From Sanguinoderma infundibulare (taxonomy: Eukaryota > Basidiomycota > Agaricomycetes > Polyporales > Polyporaceae): a stretch of DNA of 64,000 nt. The stretch covers positions 4,650,001-4,714,000 of the forward strand of contig JAVLRN010000002.1 in NCBI GenBank assembly GCA_032821775.1. Reading direction: 5' to 3'. Below the pieces are notes generated by a model that did not search any database, was not told where the DNA came from, and saw nothing but the letters and a program-made list of their open reading frames with translations. The translations under genes were made by a program, and so were the position numbers. Positions 11,894 through 24,117 of this stretch are shown here, piece after piece; the stretch's first letter is position 1; each line of letters opens with the position of its first letter.

Positions 11894-12551
11894 CTTTGGA
11901 GCAGACTCGTCGGCGCCAAAGGGATGGGAACGAGACTAGACGTTCCCCATCGTGACGCGTACGCTGTCTCGACCTCGGTGTCTTCGTACACCCCAACGTC
12001 GCTCGTCGCTCACAGCGAGCGACTCATTGATGCGAACGCCGGGCGCTCGGTGTGCAGCGCGTAGACGAACTGCGCGAACGTGACTGTGATCGGGAGCCAC
12101 CCAAAGGTGATGACGAGGTCGACTGGGCACCCATACTCGAGCCTCAAGCGGCGCGAGCGGACAGCAGGGTCAGAACCAGACGATGGATGGGATATGTGAA
12201 ACTGTTCATCCAGCAGTCAAAGAGGTTGGCCGCACTTGGACGGCTGCATGTAAGAGGCGAAAGGGAAAGGGCAAGGGAGCGACTTACATAGCACGTACGC
12301 GGTGACAGACCACCCCGAGGGATCGGAGAGGAGCCGAATAAGAACAGACGGCGGATGAACCAACATAGAAGCTGAAGTTGTTCCAGGAGCAACCTTGTGG
12401 TCGCGCCACATCGCGGGCTATAGTTCGACGTCCACCTACTCCATCTACCCCTTCTTTTGTGTCAATCGATGGTATTCCGACAAGTGCAGTGTCAGAATCC
12501 GTCGTAGATTATTATACAAAGCTGACACTTCTTCTGCTGATTCTGTTGCGT
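11894..12551. other. Intergenic, downstream of the aldo/keto reductase
   Basis: No gene supported. Short frames in both orientations overlap and lack recognisable motifs. Confidence 0.4.
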
Positions 12552-13971
12552 CTACAACGTCGCATACTTGACAGGCCAGTTCTCGAAACCGAGGTCCACG
12601 CCCCAAGGCGGCTGAATCAACCTGTGTCCAACCGCGTTTAGCAACACGTTCTTTATCATTGCATAGAGGAAACGCGTACACACCGAACCTCCTTGCCCGT
12701 CGCTGCGACACCATCGAGCTTCTCGATGTCCTCCGCGGTCAGCTTCTTCGATGCCGCAAGCGCACCGTCGATGTTCGCCTTGATGCGCCCAGGGGTGACC
12801 GACTTCGGAAGCGTGACAATCCCCTTCGCGACCTGCCACCCAAGAAGCACGTCTGCAGGGACGAGCCCGTGCTTGCCCGCGATCTCGACCGCGACGTCAT
12901 CCTTGAGCAGCGGCGAGCCAGTAGAGCCGAGTGGCGAGTACGCTTGCGGAACGATGCCCTTCGACTTGAGGTATGCAATGAACTTGTGCTGCGGGTTGTA
13001 CAGGTGCAGTTCAACCTGGTCGACGGCAGGGACGATCTCGGCGTACGGCAGGATTTCCTCCTCAAGCACGCGTTCCGAGACGTTCGAAACGCCGATCGCG
13101 CGGACCTTGCCCTTCTTGACCACGGCCTCCATCTGCTTCCACGTCTCGCGGAGCGGCCAGTCGCGGACGACGTCGCGATGTCCGTTTGGGAGTGTGGGGA
13201 AGTTGGGGTGGTTGCCATTCGGGTTGAGGAGGATCGGCCAGTGGACGAGGAACACTACGTGAAAGGAATGAGAAACGAGAGCGCCCGCGCAGGAATGTAC
13301 CTACGATCGAGATACTCAAGACCGAGGTTGGCGAGAGACTCGTCAAGCGCGGCTTCCACGTCTTTCAGACGGGTTGCCCAAAGTTTGCTCGTGATCTAGG
13401 TGGATGGCGCGTGAGTGACAGACAGCGCGAGGAGTAATCAAATGACGCACGAAGAGCTCCGAGCGAGGCACACCCGACTTGCGGATACCTTCTCCAACTT
13501 GCTTCTCGTTGCCGTAGCCCCTGCGAGGGCACGATTAATATCAGCGGCTTATAAAGGGATTTCATGGCTTCTCATCCCTGAAGAAGCAGGGATGAATCAA
13601 ATCATCCACATGTAACGACATTAAGTCCCCTGGTGAAGAGGGGTGCGCTTGATACGCAGGCAGCATGTCATACGCCTCAAAGGGATTGCGGAAGGCCTCC
13701 GCTATGCGTCCTGCTCCCATACGAGATGCCATACGGCGGCCATGACGAGAATGCAACTCACCATGCGCAGTCGATGTGACGGTAGCCTGCCTCCTTGATC
13801 GCATATTCTACGGCGTTCACTACTTCCTCGGGCTTCGATTGCCAGGTGCCTACAAGGGAAGGTTCTACTGATCAGGGACGATTGTGCATCGGAAACGAGA
13901 TACCACGTACCGAGGCCGATTACGGGGATCTCGACGCCGTTGTTGAGCTTGATGGTTGGGGCAGCGGCCAT
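12552..13971 (-). CDS. Aldo/keto reductase, NADPH-dependent
   Basis: Six exons on the minus strand (13971..13911, 13849..13762, 13520..13451, 13395..13305, 13254..12684, 12621..12552) splice in frame to 316 aa, the normal length for the family. The TIM-barrel aldo/keto reductase features are complete. The N-terminal strand ends Ile-Gly-Leu-Gly-Thr-Trp. The catalytic tetrad is visible as Asp47, Tyr52, Lys77 and His108 (His-Ile-Asp, Tyr-Gly-Asn, Ser-Lys-Leu-Trp, Val-His-Trp-Pro). The Ile-Gly-Val-Ser-Asn segment and the Lys-Ser-Val-Thr NADPH-binding region are present. Such enzymes reduce aldehydes and ketones in the cytosol; the closest functional group is probably the GCY1/glycerol-dehydrogenase-like type, but the substrate cannot be read from sequence. 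Broken relatives lie at about 23870..24065 and 46440..46975. Confidence 0.93.
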
Positions 13972-14701
13972 GGCGGTATCGTACAAGATTGGTGAGCGGG
14001 TACGGATTGCGCTATGCCCCCCATTTGGTGTGTTTTTATGGCAAGCCCTGGGCGGGCGGACCGCGAGCCGGACCGTGGATATCATCCAGGATGGTGTCCT
14101 CGTGGGTTAGGCGCATACGGGTCCTTTGCTCACGAGTCGTAGACATCGTGAAGCAACGTCGTCGTTCTGCTTCACAAAGATCGTAAGTGGTCGAACATCG
14201 ATATGAGGTGACTGGAGGAGGTTTAGGACATAGACAAGTCAGACACAAGTCATGTCTCCTGCCCAACTCACTGCCGTTGCGTGACGGTGACGTGACACAG
14301 CAGTGACCATGTGTCCGGCCCGGATCGATGCCTTGTCGTTGGCCGGAAACGGTTTTTGCAGCGCGCTAGCGATTGCGGGTCGCAAGCACGTTCTCCAGGC
14401 TCTTTCTCCTCCTCCTCCTCTCAGTATCTCGCCGCACCACGGTCGTCTGCCTTATTTTCATCCCGGACTGCCCCTCATGCTCATGCTTCACCTGCGGATG
14501 CTTGGTTTGCCGCCGGTAAATGCCCAGTCCGGATCAAGTCCAGCAGCTCCGTCCCACACGTGATGGGTACGTACGAAGGTTCCGTCCGGCGCGTCCGAAG
14601 AATGCTGAGACACGACTGCTCAGACGGCGACATCGTCGGTGCATCTCTTGGCTTGTGACAACCCTTCGGGACCTCGTAGACCCTCCGGAAGGACATCCAA
14701 C
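13972..14701. promoter_or_regulatory. Intergenic region between two divergently transcribed genes
   Basis: The aldo/keto reductase (minus) and the E1 dehydrogenase (plus) start at its two ends, so it should contain both promoters. A pyrimidine-rich tract (TCCTCCTCCTCC) lies near 14403..14420. No clear TATA box was found on either side. Confidence 0.5.
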
Positions 14702-17700
14702 ATGAGCAGCGTTCGTGCATCGTCGTGTCTCCTCGCTGCGCCCAGGACGCGTCGGCCCACGCTCTGCACAAGGCTGCTCAGGAACTACTACGACTACTCG
14801 TATGGGTACCGCGAACAGCGTGCGTTCACGCTTCCAGACTGTGAGTGTCCTTCTTGCGTGCGAGAGGGGGAGGAGAGAAACGTTGGGAGGTGGACAGGAT
14901 GGGACACAACTCATGCCCTTTCCCAGACACGCTTGCCCAACTCGAGAACCGTACCGTCAATGCCCCGCTGCTCCGATACGTCGACTCCCTCCGTACTCAC
15001 GGGCACCGCGCTGCGCGCATCGACCCCCTCGACCTCCTCCAGCGCGAGGAAGTCGCCGCTCTCAGCCCAGAGCGCTACGGGCTCGATGACCCGACACGCT
15101 CGTACGACATCAATGGCATCATCTGGACGCGCGCCGTCGGAGAGGACGCCGGCCCTGATCACTGGCCCCTAGAGAAGATCACGCGTCACCTCCGCGACGT
15201 CTACGTCGGACGCATTGCGTATGAGTATATGCACTCCCCGTCCAAGACCGAGCGTCTCTGGTTCTCTCACCTGCTTGAATCCGAGGAGGAAGCGCCCAAG
15301 GTCGACGAGGACCAGAAGAAGCGCATACACAAGCTTATTGCAGAATCCGAGGTCTTCGACCAGTTCCTGCAGCTCAAGTTCCCCAATTTGAAGCGGTATG
15401 GGTTGGAGGGTGGAGAGTCGATGTTGCCAGCACTCGATGCGCTCTTCTCGTCCTCTGCGCAAGGTTAGTGCATATCACTCACTATATGCGGTATCTAACT
15501 GACGTTTCGTAGCTGGCGTGGAGCATATCATCATCGGCATGCCTCACCGCGGCCGCCTGAATCTCCTTACCGGCATGCTCCAACTACCTCCGTCCGCCCT
15601 GTTCCACAAGATCAAAGGCGGTTCTGAGCTCCCGGAGGAGTATGGGGCTGCAGGAGATGTTATCAGTCATCTCAGTACGTTCAACCACCGAACAGCCAGT
15701 CATGCTTACTGACGTGATTGTAGCGGCCGCTCCACGGCTCGAGTACCCCGGCGCGTCGAAGCCGCTCCATGTCTCGCTGTTGCCCAACCCTTCGCATCTA
15801 GAAGCAATCAATCCCGTCGCCCTCGGGAAGACGCGTGCCAAGCAGTTCCGGTTGTTGAAGGCGCTGCAGAGTGCGGGTGAGACCGACTGCATGCCCGGCG
15901 ACCGTGTCATGTGCGTGCAGTTGCACGGAGATGCGAGTTTCACCGGGCAGGGAATCATCATGGAGGGCCTTGGTTTAAGTACGTTTGTTCATTTTTCGGA
16001 TGGGGATGATGGACCGGACCTGATGTTCGGCTGTAGGTAACTTGCCACATTATACCGTCGGTGGTAGCGTCCACCTCGTGGTCAAGTAAGTTCGTTTACT
16101 GTGCGTTATCGACTGAAATCAATATCCTGACTCGTCCATCTAACAGTAACAGGTACGCTTGAGTTGCAAGCAAATGGTTCATGTTGCTCACGTTAGGTCA
16201 GCATTGGATATACCACGCCCGCTTCGAGTGCCCGGTCATCATTGTACTGCTCCGACGTCGCAAAGATGATCAACGCTCCTGTGCTCCATGTCAACGGTGA
16301 CTACCCTGAAGGTATGTGCGATCCCTTGCGAACAGCTTCGAGGACTGACCAGGCCGCGCCATGCAGACGTCCAGCGCGCCATCGAAATCGCATTCAAGTA
16401 CCGCAACTACTTCCGTAAAGACATCATCGTAGACCTCATCGCGTACCGCCGCTGGTGAGTGTCTTCAGGCACGCGTCATACCATCCTCACCGATCAACGC
16501 GTTCTGCATCAGGGGTCACAATGAGCTGGACGAGCCTGCGTTCACCCAGCCGCTGATGTACGACAAGATCCGCTCGCGCCGGTCGGTCCCCGCGCTGTAC
16601 GAGGAGCGCCTTATCGTGCGTACCTTACTGCTCGTTCCTCCACCCGAATCGTCCTCCTTGTTTGTTTTTCTCTAACCGATGTCCGCGGCCCCGCAGGATG
16701 AGAACGTTCTCACCAAGGAGGGGGCCGAGGCCATTCGCGCGCGCCACAAGGACTTCCTGGCTTCTGAGCTCGCTGCCGCGCCGGCACATGCACCCGGGAG
16801 CAACCTCTCGGTCCTACGGGCCCAGTGGACTGGCGTCACTTGGTCTGGGAGCGAGGACGCGGTAAGGGAGCCGGAGACCGGCGTGGAGACGGAGACGTTG
16901 AGGAGGATCGGACGAGCAAGCGTCGCTGTCCCCGAGGGCTTCGTGAGTCGTTTGTTACAGGCGCCTCTCTTACTTGATTCGAGTGGATTGGGACTGATGG
17001 TGAACGCGCTTCTCTGCTCTCTGTGTTTCTATTCTGTTTAAGGAAATCCACCCGAGGCTGCAAAGGCACGTCAAGAACCGCACACAGGCGATGGATAGCG
17101 GCAAGGGCTTGGATTGGGCGACGGCCGAGGTCAGTGCGCATATAACGTGTGATCTAATGTTCCTATCGTGCCTGGCTGACGTATGTGCCCTGTGTGCTGG
17201 CTGTATGCGTGTGTTAGGCCCTTGCGTTCGGCTCGCTCATGCTTGAGGGCTGTGATGTTCGTATATCAGGTCAGGACGTCGGCCGCGGAACGTTCAGCCA
17301 GCGGTAAGTCGAGGGACCGATGTGCCTTTCCATGTTCGCAGGAGGGTCCAGTGAACTTTGAATGTGCGATGCTGACGCGCTGCGCAATTATTATGCAGGC
17401 ACGCGATGCTCGTCGATCAGCGCACGGAAGGCGTCGTCGTGCCGTTGAACCTTGCGCTAGATTGCAGCGGCAGGCTTGAGCTGGCCAACAGCTCGTTGAG
17501 CGAGATGGCCGTTCTTGGGGTGCGTAGAAGGAAATTTCCTGTGTTCGCAGAAGCCTCATTCGACGCCAGTTTGAATACGGGGTCAGCTGGGAGAAGCCAA
17601 ACATGTTACCTATCTGGGAGGCTCAGGTCGGTGCCTGTTGATGACGTTGGGGGTGCTGAGCTGGGCTGATTTGTCTGTGAGACAGTTCGGCGACTTCTTC

Positions 17701-18749
17701 AATGGCGCGCAGGTGAGTTGGGCTCCCGTCTCTGGTTTGAAATTCGTCGTCTGAACTCGTGTTGCTATGTCCAGGTCATGATCGATACCTTCATTTCTTC
17801 CGGGGAAAGTAAGTCATTATTTTGTAGCACAATCCCTCCAGCTGATAAGGGCTGCTAGCGAAATGGCTCAAGCAAAGCGGCATTGTGTTGCTGCTGCCTC
17901 ACGGGTGCGGGCCACACATTCGGCTGTGGCACGTTAGACTGACGTTCGTCTAGGCTCGACGGTGCCGGTCCTGAACACTCTTCTTCTCGAATTGAGCGCA
18001 TGCTCCAAGTAAGCTGAGAAACCTGTATTGCATAAGCTTCTCTGACGCTCTGCTTGAAGCTGTCGAATGACCCTTTTGAGTTCCATGAAGGTTCAGAAGC
18101 AGCAAAAGTGAACATGCACGTTACCTTCCCGACCACACCCGCACAGTACTTCCACCTCCTTAGGAGGCAGGTGAAGCGCAACTTCCGCAAGCCGCTCATA
18201 GTCGCAGGACCCAAGGCCCTCCTTCGCCTACCCGTACGTGCTCGTGCATAGGCTCCGTGATAGATCTTCACTCTCACCTATCTCGCGTAGGCTGCCGCCT
18301 CTTCTCTCGATGAACTGGCGGCGGAGCAAAAATTCCGTCCAGTGCTCGATGACCCCACGATCACCCGTCCCGCTGACGTGTCCCGCGTCGTGCTCCTGTC
18401 AGGCAAGCTTTACTACGACCTCGCGAAAGAACGGGAGAAGCGACGGCTCACGGGGAAGGTCGCCTTCGTCCGCGTGGAAGAGCTCAGCCCGTTCCCCTTC
18501 GCCGGCGTGCTCGACGTCGTGGCGCGATACACGCGCGCTGAGAGCGTCGTGTGGCTGCAGGAGGAGCCACGGAACCAGGGCGGCTGGACACATGTTGCGC
18601 CGCGGCTGGACGCGGTAATGGAGCGGCTCGGACGGCAGAGGGTCGCTTTTGGGGGCAGGAAGGAGGACGCGGTGCCTGCTCCTGGCGTTGCGTCACTGTA
18701 CGTCTCTCAGCAGAACGCTGTCATCAACGCGGCGTTCGACGGGCTGTGA
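14702..18749 (+). CDS. Mitochondrial 2-oxoadipate/2-oxoglutarate dehydrogenase E1 component (DHTKD1-like)
   Basis: Twenty exons splice in frame to 946 aa: 14702..14840, 14927..15463, 15513..15674, 15724..15978, 16037..16085, 16147..16152, 16202..16311, 16367..16454, 16513..16615, 16697..16942, 17043..17129, 17218..17303, 17399..17519, 17570..17626, 17686..17712, 17775..17808, 17859..17904, 17954..18008, 18060..18233, 18291..18749. The Arg-rich, acid-poor N-terminus fits a mitochondrial targeting peptide and is followed by a Tyr-Gly-Tyr-Arg motif. Thiamine-diphosphate E1 landmarks are Met-Pro-His-Arg-Gly-Arg (235-240), Leu-Leu-Pro-Asn-Pro-Ser-His-Leu-Glu (298-306) and Gly-Asp-Ala-Ser-Phe-Thr-Gly-Gln-Gly (348-356). 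The length and the absence of a long N-terminal E2-binding region favour the DHTKD1 type, which decarboxylates 2-oxoadipate in lysine breakdown, over KGD1; this is inference. Exon 6 is a 6-nt microexon. Confidence 0.93.
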
Positions 18750-19597
18750 ATCGGACAGATGGTGGGGTCCTTCTTGACGAAGGAAGATGCCCGTGGGTAA
18801 GGGACAGGGGAGGGATGCCTTGTATGAGCACGTCATCTTCAAATTTATGCTGAAGGTTTGGAAGGGTACTAGACAGTGAGCGCGACGAATCTAGTCTCGG
18901 TTTGCATCGAGAATGCCAGGGGCATTTACTTACTCACGAGGTGGAATGTTCCGGGGTCGCCTGCGGCGGTAAGGTGCATCACTGGCCGGTTACTGACATC
19001 GCAAGACTTCGTTCCGTGTCTTCTGTATTTCTCCTCCTCGGTATGGGGGCCATGGTACGCAGCATGGGGCGTGTGGAAGGTCGCCACCGGCGTTGAAGAT
19101 TGGGCAGGTCCTTAGGTCAACTATCGTCGAATATCAGCCACTTCATGTGGATGGGATCTTGTTCGGAGTACGAGAAGGTGAGCGGCATAGTATATTGTGC
19201 AGGAACGCAATTTAACCGACATCTTTTCTCGTCCGAAAGGGTGTCGTTCGGTCTTCCGTCTTGTTCGCTAGGCGAGGACGGTCCGTTCCGTTGCTTCTTG
19301 CAATTTCTCAAATTGACTCACGCGCGTGCATGTGCTTGGGAAGTCAAGAACATGGACCAGGAAAACGGTTTGCCGTAAGTGCAATAATGTGCTCCGTTCG
19401 AGGATGGGCTCGCTCATCGTCTGAGTCGAAGTACTCACAAAGACGCGACCGGCGCCGTCAATTACCGGCATTCTACTTGCTCCGAGCACATACTTTATAC
19501 GTCATGGACGCCTGGTCCGTGCACTCATGCTGGGCGGTGTTCAGGTTGCGCTCATTGGTAGAACGAGTGAGATTTTGATTTTGTCACTTTTTTCCAG
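18750..19597. other. Intergenic
   Basis: No gene supported; short unlinked frames only. Confidence 0.4.
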
Positions 19598-19604
19598 TAT
19601 ATAA
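19598..19604 (+). promoter_or_regulatory. TATA box of the DUF1996-WSC gene
   Basis: TATATAA lies 74 bp upstream of the ATG at 19672, a normal distance for this kind of genome. Confidence 0.45.
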
Positions 19605-19671
19605 CCACTCACCAGCTGCCGTGATCCCACAGGTCTCAGCCCTCTTCAGTTTCCTCGCAGCTCGACAAACC

Positions 19672-21728
19672 ATGGCTCTCGCGACATTCTCCAAGCTCCT
19701 TGCTCTCGCAACAGTGCTCGTCGTTGTCAAAGCCGAGTACTGGATCTTCGGTGGCACACTACCTATTGTCACCACTCGCCTTGACCCGATTATTTTCCCC
19801 AATTCGGTGAATCCCGCCCCTACTCCAATCGTCCTCCATGCCCCGTTCCTGTTTAATCCTTGCGGCATCTAGATCGGGGGCCATGTCCACGCCATCGTCG
19901 GGGCGAGTCGCTTCAAGGACGTCTACGACCCGGCGGACCTCGTCCAGAGCAACTGCACTACGATCTCCGTGCAGCCCGACAAAAGCAACTATTGGATGGT
20001 ATGTTCACGCCGTCTCTACCCGTATGGCTGCGTTGGCATGTACTGACTAGCCGGCTGGCGTATAGCCCCAATTGTACCACCAGGACCAGCAGACTGGACA
20101 ACTCACCCCCGTCCGTGAGTATCTTCCGCTCTGCATGTGGGCTCGACCACGCGCTCCGGTAATGAAACAAGCTCAAGGTTCGATCGAGCCTCGGTTCCGC
20201 GATGCTTGTTAATTTTGTTCGCGTCGACGATGACGCGGTACGCCGTGTGGACGGAGGCCGTGGACATCTGACTGCGAACTCGTGCGGATTCGAGGGTGTT
20301 CCGAAGTTCTGCCGCGAGTGTTCGCTTTTCTGGGAATCGCCAGAGCGCGATCCACATACTTAAGCTCGACCAGGTCTGGTCTGCAATGCGTGGTTGACGC
20401 CGAGGAACCCGTTTTGGCTCGCTATCGATTTCAAGTGCCCGAGAAGGAAGAATGCTGACGATGTTTCACAGCGACGAGGTTCAATATTTACTACCTGATG
20501 CGTCCTGGCCCTTTGAATCAGCCTATCAAAGCTTTCCCTCCCGGTTTGCGGGTAAGCTTCTATGCTTAGAATGCGACGTCTTATGTTCAGATGGATTAAT
20601 ATCAATCCACTCTAGATGCTCGCTGGCGACACGGAAAGACGGACGTATAACGCGTCTAGCTTTGCTGATCAAGCCATTTCGTTCGTCTGTCAAGGTACGT
20701 TTAGTATTATCACGATTACCTTCGTGCTCAAAGTTGTCCAGACTTCACCGAATCCCACGACAACGATCCGGACTGGGCCGAGCGCGGCAACTTCTTCGAC
20801 CACCAGTGTCCGGGCGGCATGCGTGCCCAAGTCTTCTTCCCCTCGTGCTGGGACGGTGTGAATCTCGACTCCGCGGACCACAAGTCTCACCTTTCGTATC
20901 CCATCCAAGATTACAACACTGGCGACTGCCCGGACAGTCACCCAGTTCACCTCGTCTCCCTCTTCTACGAGATGGTGGTCTCGGTCGACCAGTTCGACTA
21001 CTGGGGCAACGGCACCTGGGTCCTCGCCAATGGCGACACCACCGGGTACGGTCACCACGGCGACTTTACGAACGGGTGGGACGTCGACCTCCTACAGAAC
21101 GCCATCGATAACTGTCCGGACGCGGCCGGCGACGTCTCGAGCTGCCCCGTTCTCGCCGCCGAGATCGACCAGGCTTCTGCCGATGCATGCGTGCTCGAGA
21201 CGGACATCGTGGACGAGCCGACCGGCTTCGGTTCGCCCCTGACGATGCTCCCGGGCTGCAACCCGCTTTGGGACGGCACGGTCCCGAAGCCGTCGTGCTC
21301 GGATTCGGACTCGCCTCCGGAGCTGATTCCTGCTCAATCGCCGATTCCCGCAGGCTGGACGGAGCTCGGGTGCGTGGCCGAAGGCACAGACGGGCGCGCA
21401 CTGACCGGGGCGTCTACGACGTTCGCGAACATGACGCGCGGAGTGTGCGCCGGCTTCTGTGCGTCGAAGGGCTTCGCGATTGCGGGGGTGGAGTACTCGG
21501 ACGAGTGCTACTGCGACGACGAGATGCGGAACGGGGCTTCGACGGACCTTGTGACTTGGAACGAGTGCAGCAACCGTTGCGCGGGGAACAGTGAGTTGTT
21601 CAATACACCTCGTTACTGTATGTCTCAGCTGGTTGCTGATTGCCGATGTCGGGTGCTTAGGCAACGAAATCTGTGGGGGACCCATGAGGCTCACCCTTCT
21701 GTTGGCCTCGACGCCCGAGTCGTCTTAG
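19672..21728 (+). CDS. DUF1996 plus WSC-domain secreted protein
   Basis: Seven exons (19672..19806, 19873..19998, 20066..20114, 20472..20551, 20616..20694, 20742..21590, 21661..21728) splice in frame to 461 aa. Residues 1-21 are a signal peptide. The DUF1996 domain follows with its hallmark segments: Arg-Leu-Asp-Pro-Ile, Gly-His-Val-His-Ala-Ile-Val-Gly, Ser-Asn-Tyr-Trp, Phe-Pro-Ser-Cys-Trp-Asp-Gly, and the Asp-Tyr-Asn-Thr-Gly-Asp-Cys-Pro to Pro-Val-His region. A C-terminal WSC domain (about 350-450) ends with Cys-Gly-Gly, its last part encoded by exon 7. DUF1996 proteins are secreted and of unresolved biochemical role; the WSC module suggests glycan binding. Intron 3 is 357 nt, far longer than its neighbours (about 50-70 nt), which suggests an insertion. 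Confidence 0.92.
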
Positions 21729-22230
21729 GCGGATTCGACTCTTTTCTTCGCCAACACTCACGGATGTGAATTGGTCATGACGATAATGATCCCACGACGT
21801 CGACGAGTTACTTACCGGTTACGATACGATTCTTCACAGAGATGACGGTACACCTCACTAGATTTTCTGCGGTTCTTTGAGATATTACACACCCTCGTTG
21901 TGCCAGGAGTTTGTTGTGCGAGAATGCTAAGCGTTCGACTGCTGTCTTTCCGAGCTCCACGCTTCCTTTGCATCAAGTTCGCCGGAATGGCGGCGGCTCT
22001 CGATGGATAATTGACGGCGGCTGGAACGTTTCTATCGGTCTCTCGCAATCCAGACGAACAGGTCGTCACTCCCAATTGTCTTCGGTATTCGAATCCCTCG
22101 ACATGGCCGTTGGTGTAGAGACTGTGGTCCACAAGGTGGGCGTTGCGCGGGCCAGCTCTCGCCAGTATCTGCATACTTTCGGGAGCTTGTGCGAATCCTT
22201 CTACGATCGTCTGGATGAACGGCCACTGAT
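21729..22230. other. Intergenic
   Basis: No gene supported between the DUF1996 gene and the hAT-like element. Confidence 0.4.
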
Positions 22231-23261
22231 GCCTGAGCCCCAGTCAAAACCCCGGCCGTTTCCAGCCATTCCTGTCTTTTTCCGGATGCCATGTAGCCAG
22301 AGAACGCTCGAATTAGATAGAAATGCACACTAATTGATGGAAATGCCTGCAAAAAGCTACTTGCCATCACTCAGATTTTTCCGTCAGTCTCGATCGTTTG
22401 GTGTCGAATCTAGTCTATTGTCAGCTGTCGTCTGTGCCACAAAAAGATAGGAAAAGCTAGCAAATGCCAGGAAAGCTCGTATGCGGCACTCGCACCCGGA
22501 TCGCCAGTTATCTGTCGCTGAAAGCGTTCTATTGGGGTAGCTAAAAATAGGTACAGCAGTCGCCATCCACCCTTGCGCGCGGCCCACTCGCACTCATCCT
22601 GAACGCGCCCCGCCCCCACCTCCGTGTATGCGCACCTATCCCGCCCGGAAGTGTAGCTAGTCGCGCTGGCAAATGGACAGCCAAACAATTGTTAGTTAAG
22701 GCCATCGCGCGCAGATCCTGTCCGTGCACGTACCTATGTCATGCGCATGCGCGCACCTCGACGAAACTATCCTAGCCTGGAGAGTGAGTCAGTTGCACAT
22801 CATAGTCTGTCAATCATGCAGGCGGGCACTCACGGAACGCGGGGCAGGGCGAGGGCGTGCAGGGGGTCGACCGGGTAGATGGTGGAGGGAAGAAAGAGAA
22901 AGAGGCAGTGAAGAAAGGCGGTTGTCCGAGTCTTAAGAGGACGTCGGGCAGGTCGATGTCGTCATCGGTGGGCTCGCCATCGGATGGGGTGAGACAGGCG
23001 CCGGTGAGCGAACGAGTATAACAACTGGGCCCAGTTGTTGTAGTTTTGAGGTTGGGTTGCACCAAGCGCCCGGCGTAGTTGTATAAGTCGGACGAAGTTG
23101 TTATAGACCAAGGGCAGAAACTACAACTAGATTGACAATTTCGAGACAAAAATAGCTCCATTAGGCGCCGAGAATGGCTGGAAAAAGATGGCAAAAGATG
23201 GCAATTGCCCAGAATGACTGGCAATCGCTGTGAATAGACGGGGTTTTCACTGGGCCTGAGC
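22231..23261. mobile_element. Non-autonomous hAT-like transposon with 8-bp target duplication
   Basis: GCCTGAGC occurs directly repeated at 22231..22238 and 23254..23261. Just inside lie imperfect inverted termini (left CCCAGTCAAAACCCCG, right end reading in reverse CCAGTGAAAACCCCG). An 8-bp duplication with short inverted termini is typical of the hAT superfamily. The interior (about 1.0 kb) shows subterminal short repeats such as GATGGCAAAAGATGGCAA but no transposase frame, so it would need an enzyme supplied from elsewhere. Confidence 0.72.
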
Positions 23262-23865
23262 AATGTAACTTTAGGATATGCCGTTCTGGGCGAGAGATAA
23301 AATATGTGTTTCAAGAGTTCGGACGGGATGCTATTGACTGGAGAAGTTGCGTTTATGAGTCCGCCTACGACGGCGAGCCCTTTTTCGAACGTGACATGGA
23401 GAGATTGCAGCTGGTGTCGACGAGAAATGTCTCAGGTTTTGGATTGTAGGTAAGGTGCAGCAAACTCGCCAGGTCGAGATGTCTATTGGTATTAGCATAT
23501 CGTCGGAAGGAACATAATCAGCTATAGGTATGACCTAGTTCGCCGTCGGCTCGGCCCGACGCTCTCTCGTGTGTTGAGCAAAGTCCGGACGTCATGGCAG
23601 ATGTCCTAGTTCCAATGCGTCGATACCCATCTCCCGACATGGTTTTGCGAAGAAGGGGCGCCGTGCATCCTGCGAGGAAGTCATGTCGGGAAAGATGAGA
23701 GTCAAGTCCAAGTGCAGCCCGGGGCCGTACTAGCTAGGTGTGCTCGTCGATCGTGGGAAGGTGGACAGCAGACTGCCACGTGCGGCGACACACAGGGCTT
23801 CAGTTTGTTCTGAACCATGTTGGTACGAACTCGTTTCCGACGCACGATCAATCGATCAACGCTGA
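23262..23865. other. Intergenic
   Basis: No gene supported. Positions about 23560..23720 loosely resemble 6680..6790 (shared CAAAGTC, ACGTCNTGG and TTGCGAAGAA-type words), which may be a very old duplication. Confidence 0.3.
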
Positions 23866-24068
23866 TCAGAAAACCCCGCTGCAGGCACCTAGCAATCGAA
23901 GCCCGCGGAAGTGCTGAATGCTATAAAATATGCCATCAAGAAGGCGGGTTACCGTCGTATCGACTGTCACGCATGGTGAGTATATTCTCTTGTCATAACT
24001 GCCCACTGACACCTCGTCTGGAAGGGAGACGCATAGCGGAAGCCTTCCGCAATCTCTTCTTAATGTGT
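23866..24068 (+). pseudogene. Aldo/keto reductase gene fragment (exon 2 and following intron)
   Basis: The stretch matches exon 2 of the intact aldo/keto reductase (13849..13762) and its flanking introns, in the opposite orientation. It includes the intron boundary GCACCT, the exon encoding the Glu-Glu-Val...Gly-Tyr-Arg-His-Ile-Asp region, the donor site, and the intron word GACGCATAGCGGA. Substitutions and frame-disrupting changes are present and no other exons follow. It lies just upstream of the gene B module. Confidence 0.75.
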
Positions 24069-24117
24069 ACGGCACATTCCCCGGTTATCCAGACTACGAA
24101 TGAGGACGTAATGTCCA

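Noticed and set aside
20160..20190. tRNA-like TTCGATC word
   Set aside because: The surrounding bases cannot form a cloverleaf. No credible tRNA was found anywhere in the window by eye.
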